The notes beneath the pieces are model-generated. The model worked only from the letters and a program-made list of their open reading frames with translations, did no database searches and was not told the DNA's origin. A stretch of 64,000 nucleotides of DNA from Heterotrichella gracilis (lineage: Eukaryota; Sar; Xanthophyceae; Tribonematales; Xanthonemataceae), in contig JAULBX010027716.1 in the NCBI GenBank assembly GCA_032358255.1, positions 148,125 through 212,124 of the forward strand, in the 5' to 3' direction. Below are positions 47,173 through 57,500 of the stretch, piece by piece (the stretch's first letter is position 1; each line of letters starts with the position of its first letter). The position numbers and the translations under genes are program-made.

Positions 47173-49879
47173 TGGTGGTGGTGGCGGTGGCGCATCATCC
47201 ACTGCAGTGGTTCAAGGTGGTTGGGCGGTATGGTGCGATGCTGCTTGCTGCGGTGTGATGTTGGTGGTTTGTGTTTGTGGCGTGTCGCCCAAGGGTATTT
47301 CAGGGTACAGTACCTAGGATAACCCAAGACCCTACCTGCATAAACATGTGCTGCAGGTGTTGACACGGGGTATCTAGGGTATTCTTAGAATATCTTACCT
47401 GCGTTGCCAGTTGTCGCGCGTGGGTCCACAGGCGCAGCAATGCCATGCTCGTTCTTCCCCAACCCCCCCTGGGACCCTTCCACTGTCCCAAACCCCATTT
47501 TGGACATCAATTTGGCCCCTATCCCGGAGGGGTCGCCAAATGTGGCGATGGGGGCCACCGCCGCTGCAGACCGCTTGCGCTCCTCCTCACTCATGGGGGT
47601 GGTGGCCTTGGTGAAGATGGTGGTGCGGGGGCGGTGGGGGGCGGGGACGGCGGGGGTGGGTGCCTGGGAGGGTGGGGGGCATTTTCATACGACTGAGATT
47701 GGTCAAAGCATGAGATGCCATGTAGTTCTGACACTGTCCCATCTGCTCATTGAGCAGTGCTCAAGCGAAAAACACACAAACCGGCTTGATATCCATAGCA
47801 TGCTCACCCAACGCATTCCAATATGTGTTTGGAAAAAACCAGTTTCGGTGTACGCACTGATACCCGTAGGTATTGGTACTGGGACTCTCAGGCACTCCCC
47901 CCTCCCTCTCCCACCTGTACGCCCCCACAGGACGCATAACCCGACATCCCCAACCTTAAAACCCTAAGAACCCTAAAACCCCTAAAACCCTACCGGTTTC
48001 CCCAGGGTGGTGAGCGACGCCTCCACAGCCGCCAGCGCCACCTCAGTGGTGTATGCGGTGGTGGGTGGGGGGGCGGCGTTGTACTTTGCATTCGGGTCGT
48101 AGGGGGCGCGGGTGGGGGCGGGGCGCGGCGCCTTGTTGGCGGTGGGGGGGCGGGATGCGGGGCGAGGGAGGGGTGCCAGCTGGGGCTGGGGGCAGGGGAG
48201 TGGCGGGTTATTAAGGTTAAATGGTAACTGTGGCCAGCGTATGAATTGTGATAATGAACCTATCTCTGGGCAATCAGGGTGCGCTCGAGGTACATCTAGG
48301 CCTCCCAGGCCCCCGCCAAAGTAAGATGATATATTGGAAGGATGTTGACAATTGTAAGCTACGCCATTGCTTGGTAATCTCTTTTCATGCGTACTGCGAC
48401 CCTGGGATGCACGAATCACACACCAAAATGCAAAAAACCATGTTTTTAATACACCACCTGCCAAACAGAGGGTGTTGGGTACGACCAGACAAGCCATGCG
48501 AAACAACCTGGTTGGTCCCGCACGCACCATTGGCATCATCGCCGGCTGCGCCATCACTTCAAGCCGGGTCACCCTCCACTTGTACTGCCCCCCTTGGGTG
48601 TTCTTTATGGCATCGCAGACCACCATCTCACCCAGCGAGGGCGCCCTGCCCACCACCACCGGAGTGACGAAAAATGCGTCCCCGTCCACAATGCCATAGT
48701 TGGGGGGGATGAGCGCTGTCACGCGGCCCTGCCAGGGTCCCTGCAGGGGGGAATGGGGTCAGGAAGGGTTGTATGTGAAAGGAGAGGGGGTCAGGCGGCC
48801 TGTCCAGTGCTGCAGGGGGGGAAACGGGGCGAGGAAAGGGAGAGGGATCGGGATGGTGGGGAGAACCACGGCCAAGCGCCCAATTGCATGCTGCTGCGCA
48901 GCAAGGGAGACAATAATTTTGGCATCCTCAAATGCGGGGGTAAATGACAAGGAAGCAGAAAAGATGGTAAGCCCGGGACATTTTGGTAGATCCATAGGTA
49001 GCTCAAGGTGAACAAAGCACCATAAAGTGCCGCGGGGAGGGTAACTCTGTGCCAACCCCCTTGCAGGCTATACCCTAAATCCTAAACCAGCCTGGCTTAC
49101 CTTGAATTCGGGCTGCATGTTCTGTCCCCCCTGTTGACCGCCAGCACCCACCGCCCCTGGCCCCTGCTGCCAAGGGGCGGCTCCCGCCGCCGTGCTAGGG
49201 TTTCCCATAGGGTTCCCCATGGGCCCCGCCATAGGGTTCGCCATAGGGTTTGCCATAGGGTTTGCCATAGGGTTTTGGACGCCGCCCTGCTGCTGCTGCT
49301 GCTGCTGTGCATAGTAGGCCGCCGCGGCTTGGTTGGGGTCGCTTTGGGGTCCCACAGATACCCCCGGTCCCGCGGGGGCGGTGTAGTTGTAGCCCTGCTG
49401 GGACCACGCGGCTGCGTTTTGCGGATCCCCGGAAGTGGGGTACTGCTGTCCCTGGGGCTGGCCCTGTCCCCACTGGGCATAGTAGGCCTGGTCGGCGGCG
49501 GGCGCTACGGGGATGGGAGTTGTATGTTCACCAAAAAGGACTGAATATAAGGGGGGAAAAGGTATGTGGGGTCATGCTGGGTAAGCTGGAGCCGTCCAAT
49601 GGCACCCCGTCAATGGGCCCTAAACCAAGGGGCAGTGCATACATCCCAAAAACACGGATTTAAAAACCATAATTCTGCATTTCCAGGTGGGTGCAAGGCT
49701 GGGGTCCAGACATATGTGCAATGAAGAAAACACTTTTTTGCGGTGCTGTGGGGGTTACCTGCCGCCATGGGGTCGTAGCTTTGCGTCGCCGGCTGCGCCG
49801 GCTGCCCCCCCTGTGTCCATGGCGCAGCACTCTGAGACCAAGGGGTGGCGTCCTGCCCTTGGTGGGGCTGGGGCTGCAT
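39630..49879 (-). CDS. CCAR1/DBC1-family nuclear regulator with S1-like, G-patch, SAP and EF-hand-like domains
   Basis: Probable transcription and splicing co-regulator in the nucleus. Nineteen exons, nearly all phase-consistent: 49759-49879, 49101-49504, 48528-48740, 47994-48185, 47399-47663, 46908-47010, 46146-46563, 45468-45755, 44941-45057, 44419-44613, 43801-43983, 43313-43528, 42637-43038, 42244-42352, 41760-41918, about 41446-41479, 40761-40971, 40123-40310, 39630-39774; about 1,320 residues. Order: Q/P/A-rich start with a QQQQQQQ run; S1-like domain at about 176-246 (GRVTALIPPNYGIVDGDAFF); G-patch at about 350-405 (IGAKLMSKMGFG, GLGKNEHGI); SR/RS stretch; DBC1-type domain at about 573-668 (GGPWAPCDG, RHFKAATGLDLL, WFRMEEVAYLRP); SAP at about 740-772 (LNVAQLQEQLASRGL); charged K/E/D exon; EPEAKRQKTGQ nuclear-localisation-like signal; EF-hand-like FFDRECCGHIEGEDLEEIAY; and a C-terminal coiled coil. 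The set matches animal CCAR1 and plant RSA1-type proteins; the G-patch is extra. Confidence 0.88.
43569..43762 (-). repeat. Exon-edge copies in the CCAR-type gene
   Basis: About 43569-43645 repeats the start of exon 43313-43528 (EIVPLAYDKDWSGS) with its acceptor. About 43690-43762 repeats the end of exon 43801-43983 (AAKDAEKLPPP). A third copy at about 44258-44312 repeats the end of the SAP exon (KWNPLKGKKEL) beyond its donor. Each is separated from its source by GGGTTTAGGG- or CCCTAAA-type sequence or lies close to it. Confidence 0.8.
47126..47171. repeat. AT/TG dinucleotide microsatellite
   Basis: A short AT run followed by about nineteen TG units and then GGT triplets, in the CCAR-type gene's intron between exons 46908-47010 and 47399-47663. 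Likely length-variable. Confidence 0.95.
49197..49275 (-). repeat. Coding 12-bp minisatellite (MANP repeats) built on a telomere-like motif
   Basis: Inside exon 49101-49504 the peptide MANPMANPMANPMAGPMGNP is coded by ATGGCAAACCCT-type units. On the plus strand this reads TAGGGTTTGCCA, so it contains the AGGGTTT motif scattered through the introns. Next to it a CAG-type run codes seven glutamines. Confidence 0.85.
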
Positions 49880-51535
49880 ATTTTGTGATTGTTAGGGACG
49901 TTTCCGGTCCCCAGGATCACTACATGGAAGGGGAGAGTGAGCTTCAATAGGTGCTGGGGGTCGGGTGATGTGCGGGTTGCTGGCTGATACGTGAAGGTGC
50001 AATGTGGCTCATGCGGTGCGATGAAGGGCACTTGTGTGGGTTGTATGTGGGTACAGCAGGTTCTGTTGATACCAGGCTGTATGTGGATACAGCAGGATCT
50101 GTTAGCTCGGGTGCGTTCTCACTGCGGGTGTCCTGTGGGTGATGTCTCGACACCGGTGGAGGGTGGCATATCCAGTGCAAGCATACGGACTTGATGCTGT
50201 GCCAGAGTTTTGCGTCCTCTTGCCCCACTACGCCTTATGATGTTGCACACACTAGGACACATACCAAGGTAGGCTTGGTGGTTGTGCCTTGTGCAACCAC
50301 CGCTGGCTACAGCTATGCAAGGCACAAGGCCCCAGACGCAGCAGCAAAGGTCAATACGACACCATCGTATGGCAGGTAGTAGCTTAGGTAACCCACCTCG
50401 AAAGTGCTGTGACTGACCTCTATATCTATCTGGGCGAGGTACCCAGTTACTTACCCCAAAACGCAGTAGCTATTGACCAAGTAGCCCCCAACAAGTGCCA
50501 TCATCGTACCGTTGCTCAAAACAACCGCACGGGGTGGTTGGCAAGACACTGTCCGCACCATGAATGGGGCCACACCAATGTGCATGCATGCATATGGCCA
50601 ATACGCACACTTGCCAAGACGGCGAGCAGGGATACCACAACTAGGCAGTTCAACAAAGGTCTTTACCTAAGACTGTTTCATGCCTTCACTCCCGGTTGAG
50701 ACCACCACCACGCCAGTTTTTCTCCAACCTGACAAATAACCTCATCTAGGACAGATGAGGTGGTCGACACAGGCTGCCCACACAATTAACAGAAGAAGTT
50801 TTTTATGCGGAGACAAGTACTATAAATACCAACTGACGACTGTACAACAGGTCATTGATCGTTGCCCTGCAAGGGGGTCTATCATATATCACCTGTGGAT
50901 AATCCACGCCAGGTGCCAGGTGGCAACACAGTGTTGCAGCAACCGGCCCTCAAGGGGTCACCATAAGAGCCTTGGTCCGCTCTAACCTACAGCCTAAGAG
51001 GCAGGAAACGACCTTCAACTGAACTCTAACGCAGTTGCGCCTTCTTGTGCAAGCCGAGATGGTTGACCTGTCCCAATTGCCAGTGGCAGCGTGTTGCTGC
51101 AGTCTCCACAAAGCAGCTGCGCGAAGCCAATTTTGGTCCAATAATAACTGGCAGCATTGGGTAAATTAAAGGTGGGTATTCTACAGCAACATGTGTCTCG
51201 CTGTGTTATACCACCCTGTGCACTTCGCCCAGCGCCACGATGATCCATGATGGTCCCGGCCCCAAAGTCACAACCCTACTGCTGCAACACACAACCCTCT
51301 GTAATTCTGCACAACACCTGCTATACTGTTTGCAGAAAGCAGGGTACTTTCAACGTATTGTTCAACGCTCCTGCTCAACTCTCAGAAACCCTACTAGGGT
51401 CCACCCATAACCCTCCTCTGCTTTCCCCCAGTATTCTGCAATGCTGGGTCCCCAGATCCTCCCTCAGCTCTCCCCCAAAAACCACCACTACGCTCCACCC
51501 CCTACCCCTCCTGCCACCTCAAAAAGGATAACTCT
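49880..51535. other. Intergenic region between CCAR-type and topoisomerase genes
   Basis: About 1.65 kb with the presumed promoter of the CCAR-type gene and the 3' untranslated region of the topoisomerase gene. I see no recognisable coding domain, RNA gene or long repeat. Confidence 0.55.
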
Positions 51536-54500
51536 CTATTTTGCGCTCCCCCCCTTGGCCCCCGCATTTCGCTGCTCCGCCGCTGCTTTCTCCCTGTATC
51601 GCTGCCGCTCGCTGTTGCTGAGCTTGCGCCACATGCGGCTGGCAACCTGGCGCACCTGCACAGGACAGGGGGGGTTACATCTTTGCACAGGGTAGGGGCC
51701 ATTATGGATGGGCAGGGGGGCAAATCAGCGCACAGGACAGGGGGCCCAAATCAGTCCACAGCCATGTACATCAATGCACAGGGCAGGGGGTGGGGATCAA
51801 TTTACAGGGGGCAAGCCAGTGCACAGGGAGGTGAAGCAGTGCACAGGGCAGGGGTCAAACAAAGGGATGTCAACAATAATAAACTTGCTATTATACAGCT
51901 ACTATAGGTGATTTATAATACTTGACAGGGACCATCACAGAGCTCGAGCACAGGGTTTACGGACTTGCAAGGCATCAGGGTTAGGGTATAAGGGTTCAAA
52001 ATAGGGTTTAGGGTTCACAATGGGAACGTGGGTATCCCAGCGCGATCCCCCGGACCCCACCTCGACCGCATTTGTGCCAACATTTGGGTGCTTCTGCATG
52101 ACCGCCTGTGTCTGCTCCCGCACAAAGCAGTAGTAGCCCTTGTTGTTGTGGCTGGGGAGGGGACGCTTCTCACCATCGGCAACCCCATCCCCACCTGCAC
52201 CCCAATTTTGTCAAAATTTGAAAAGTGAAATGGATTGGAGGCATCATGACTCGTTTGTCCACTCGTTGGACTTTCACCTGTTGGGCACTTCTTCCTTGGT
52301 CTCTTGTAACAACGTAGCCCCTTGCCTTGCCTCGAGTATGAGGAGGCCATTGGCTGAGAAAGAGAGACTCCCCTAAGGGAAGGCTATACAAGGAATTTAT
52401 CTTGGTGGTTGTTGCATAACCCTATCCATGTAACTCTAGACAACGCCCCAATGCGAGGGATATCATCGCCCTGACCATCCTCACCTGTATCCCCACCACC
52501 GACTGCCGGGGATGGCGGCTCGGGTTCTGGTGCGGGTGCCGCCTTCCGGGGGCGCCCGACCTTTTTCTTGGGGGGAGCATTGGGGTCCGCCTGGCGGTGC
52601 GCTGGTCCCCTCGCCCCCTTGTTGTCCCCCTTGGTGTAGCCCAGCCACTCAATTGCCATCTCGAGGGTGATGTTGTGCACATCCGCGTCCTGGGGATTGG
52701 AAAATAACACGCAAAAATAAAATAAATCAAACAATAGGACCAAACACAGGAGCGTGAGTACAACTTGTCTGCAGGCTTTTATTTCTGCTACACCCAATTC
52801 TGAGGGACTATCAAGGACTCTACACGCCATTGCATACACTGACAGCGTCTTTCCCCTTGGCAGGCACTCACATGTGGAATGATTGCTGCCTTGCTGCCGT
52901 GCCTGATGAAGGGCCATGGCCACCCCCGGCCCCGCTCCACCACCACCGGCTTGCCAGTCTCGGGATGGGGTCCCAGGTCCTTGGGGAATGAAAAAAGCGC
53001 GATGGCCAGGCTGAGGTCCATTTCGGTGGTGGCCTTGGGCACGCGCCGTGACCCTGCGGGCTGCAGCAGCAGGGGAGGGTGTTACTTACAAGCATTTCAG
53101 GGGTTGGATTAATTGCATGCATTTTAGTGAGAAAGTCAGTAACATTTCAGTGGTGGCCTTGGGCACACACCTGAACCCTGCACGCCGCAGCAGCAGGGGA
53201 GGGTATTGTACACACGCATTCCAGGGGTTGGATTAATTGCATCCATTTCAGAAGCACAGTCAGTTACATGCATCCCAAAACGCCTAGACCCTGCGGGCTG
53301 CAGCAGCAGGGGAGGGTATTATTTACACGCATGTCAGGGGTTGGAGTAATTGCATGCAATGTGGTGAGAAAGTCAGTAATAGCATCCTGAAGCAATTCAG
53401 TTGCCTGGCATCCCAGGAGGAGGAACAACAAGTTACATGCATCTCAGGGGAGGCAGTTCTGCCATGGGATGTGCATGTGGGTGTCTGGTGAAGGCGGAGA
53501 CCCTGCAAGGCTCTCGCATACCCTAGCAGAAACCCTTACCCCAGCCCTTACCAGTGCCAGCCTGATCCTGTCTGGCTTTGGTTTGCCCGGCCCATCCTCC
53601 CCCAGCTGCAGGTATGGCCCATACCTCCCCTGCTTCACGTAGATGGACTGGCCACTGGGGTCGCGACCTAGGAGCTTGGAGTTGTCTGCGGGCAAGGAGG
53701 GGGAACTGGGGAGGTGGGTGGGTGTTCAAGGGTCAGGGTGTGTGGTGTGTGGCAGAGGGCAAGGGTTTGAAGGGGAAGAAAAAGGCCATGTATGTCCTCC
53801 TAGCTGCAGATAGGGCCTATACCTTCCCTCCTTCACATAAATCGACTGGCCACTGGGGTCGCCCTAGGAGCTTGGAGTTGTCTGCGAACACGGGTGGGTG
53901 GGTGGGTGGTGCGGGATAAGGGCAAGATGAACTAACAAATGCTGAGAGTGACACTCCCAGCCTCCTCTTTGCATCCAATGCATCCAAAACCCCAAACCAC
54001 GGACCCTAGACCCCTCACGCTGCCCCAGGCGGGCCATTGTTGTGCATCTGACAATTTTCTTCCTTGTTCCAGCGCCTTGCTGTAGCTGCATGCATGAAAG
54101 GCGCTCCACCCTACAACACCCTAAACCTAAACCCCAACCTCAACTCCTAGACCCCACTCACGCTGCACCAGGTCATCGTCGTGCATCGGCCCATTTTCGT
54201 CCTTGTTGATGAGCGCCTTACTGTAGCTGCATGCGGGGTAGGTGCTGCACCCAACAAAACCCTAAACTTGAACCCCAACACCTAGACCCCACTCACCCTG
54301 CAAGCCCACAAACTCTTAACCCTAGCCCTAGCTCCTAAACCCTGTAGGGTTCAAGGCCACTCACGCTGCACCAGGTCATCGTCGTGCATCTGCCCGTTCT
54401 CATCCTTGTTGATCAGCGTCTTGCTGTAGCTGCACGCGGGGTAGGTGCTGCACCCAACAAACCCTGAACCCTAAGCCCTAGTTACTAACCCTAAACAATC

Positions 54501-57500
54501 GAGGTTGGGGTTTATTGCCACTCACGCTGCACCAGGTCATCGTCGTGCATCTGCCCGTTTTCGTCCTTGTTGATCAGCGCTTTGCTGTAGCTGCATGCGG
54601 GGTAGGTGCTGCAGCCCACAAAGCCCCCATTGCGGCTGAGGGTGAGGGTGATTGACCCCAGCGCGCACATGGGGCACTCGCGGCCGGACAGGGGGTCGGA
54701 GGGGTCCTGGGGCGGGGGGTAGGTTGTGGGTGGGCAAGGCTGATGTTTAGGGTTTAGGGTTTAGGGTTGAACCCATTCACGCACATGGGGCACTCGCGGC
54801 CAGACAGGGGGTCAGAGGGATCCTGGGGCGTGTGGGCGGTGGGGTGAGGGGGTAATGTACTCCAGAACAAGCATGAAGCAGTAGTGTAACAGATTGGTAC
54901 ATATGTTGAGACAATTCCCACCACACGCCGGCCTTTTCGCTGTTTGTTACACTGGTTTCAGACACGGTGGACACCCCAGTGGGGCCTGGCAGGGGTTTAG
55001 AAAGGGGTTAAAGTGCATTTTACGAGGGGTGAGATGCACCTGACAAGGTGGTGAAATGCACCTTAGAGGGACACAGGTGATGGAGGGCAGGGGTGGCTGT
55101 GGGGCGTGTGGGTGTGTACCTTTGAGGGGTAGAGCTGCGGCATGATGACGTCATTCAGCGCCAGCGCCACCGCCCTCCTGGGGACCCTATCCACCTCATC
55201 CACCAGCTGCTGGAAGGGGGTGTAAAAGCTGCCCACCAAGCCCCGCCATTCCAGGGTACCCCCTGCCAGGGGCATAATTATTGTGAGACAAAGGGGGATG
55301 GGGTGGTCAATGTCGGCACATGCAGGCACCTTGGCAAAACAGTGAGTGGGACAGAAGCCAAGCCATGGATGACCCTCCTCATCATGACGGATTTGTGATC
55401 AAACAAGCCGATAAAAGGGTTCAGGGTTTTGACTTTTCTACAGGTTTAATTCCACCCTTACCTGACACCTCATCCAGCTGCCCCTCCAAGGTGGAGGTGA
55501 AGTTGTAGTCGACAAATGCGGGGAAGTACACGTCCAAAAACGCAGACAGGACCCTCCCCAGGGGATCCAGCCGCAGCTCCCGGGATTGCTTGGTGATGTA
55601 CTTGCGATCCTGGAGAAAATGACATGTAGCCACGTTGATATAATCCATCTGAAGCCTAGCAAGCCCGGTTCCACACATCCTAAATCCCAAACCCTGACAT
55701 GGTTTCCATTGATTGCCACAACGCCATCGAGCAACAAGCACAAATACCCTAGCAAAGACCCCTGTGGAGCCCTATCAGCACCTAAACCCTAAACAGCAAC
55801 CATACACAATACCCTAAGAAGACCTAGCAATACCCTACCAGGACCTCAGAACCCTAGCAAGGCTAGAGGTTCTGGCAAGGCCCTATAACGACTTCAATAA
55901 ATACCCTAAACATCCCGTAAAAACCCCAACAGACCAATGAAAGACCCTGACAAAACCTATCAAAACCCTAAACATGCGCACCTGCAGCAGCTTGATGGTG
56001 GATGCATAGGTGGACGGCCGCCCAATGCCGTGCGCCTCCAAAGCCCTCACTAGGGTTCCCTCAGTGTACCGAGATGGGCCCTGGGTGAGGTGCTGGCGGG
56101 GGGTGACGGGTTGGGGATGGGCTGAGGCGCCAACCTGCAAGCGGGGATAATGAGATCCTTTGATATTTACATCGATCCAGACTCGCCGTGCATGTACTGT
56201 TTAGGGTTTAGGCTACATAAAACATGGTCAGAAGCACACGCAGATTAACAGTGCATGTAACAATGCCCGCATGTCACCCCACAGACCTCGGTTCCCCAGC
56301 ATGCGCCCGTCATAACCCCCCCCTACACGCCACCCACCCACCTCAATCCCCTCCAGCAGCAGTGCAGCCTCCTCCCCTGCACCCACGCGTGGCACCCCTT
56401 CCTCCCCCTCCTCCCCTTCCCCCTCCTCGTCACCATCCCCACCACCATCCCCGCCACCCCGGGGACCAACCATGTTGTCATCCGAGTATGCGGCGGTAAA
56501 CCCGGGGAAGGTGGCGCGGGAGGCGGAGGATCGGAGCTGTATGGCGCCATCTGTGCTGGTCCAGTTGACGGACACCTGCATGGTTAGTAATTAGGGTTAG
56601 GGTTATATGCGTAGGGTTCTGCGCTTTCTAGAGAAGTAGCATGCATCACGGCCCAGCCATACAAACACACATAATTGGGCGCCATTTAAATGTAAGGCTA
56701 GGCAGGGTCACAAGCCCGCACATGGTACACATCTTTAAACCATAAACCCTAAACAGTCACATGCCCATACGCGGACACAGCTCAAAACCCTCCCGGCCCA
56801 CCTGCGCCACCCTGCATGCCTCCATTTGCGACGCCAGGGCCCTGCGCCATATGAGGTCGTACAGGCGGCTCTCGGGGAAGGGAAGCTTGAGGGTGTCAGG
56901 GTGGGGGGCGGGGCGGGTGGGGCGGATGGCCTCATGAGCCTCCTGAATGGGGGGGGGGGGCAGGGGGACCGGTAAGCATGCTATAACACGCCAAGTACCC
57001 AGAGAAGGGGGGTTAAGGCAGTGGTAAGGCCGGGAGAAAGATGAGGCATGATACAGGAGCGATGGGGTTGCCCATCCCAGGGGATGAGGGGCCACATTCC
57101 GTTGGGGATCAAAAAATGGTGTTTCCTCCCCGTGTCCGGGTTGTTCCCTCCTCTGGTCCGATCCACATGTCAAAATGACTGCTCCCTTCCTGATCCAATA
57201 TGTTGCTGTTCCTCCTTTGATTCCTCCCCATATTTCCCCTCTTCCCTCACCTGTGCGTTCTTCACCTTCTTGCCATGCGCTCGGGGGGCGGGGGGCACAT
57301 ACTCCGCTCCGAAATGCTCCTCCACTGCCTGCCGCAGCTCAACCTGTGCCTCGGGACCCACATGGGTGCTGTCGGTGCGAATGTAGGTGATCACTCCGTC
57401 GCCTGCAGAGCATTTCAATTTTAGGGTTAGGTTTTAGGGTTTGGTGTGGTGCATGAGGAGCCACGTGTAGGTGATCACACCATCGCCTGCAGGGCGTTTT

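Noticed and set aside
54746-54768. Chromosome end or telomere
   Set aside because: Only about three TTTAGGG units, flanked on both sides by genes; other tracts are equally short.
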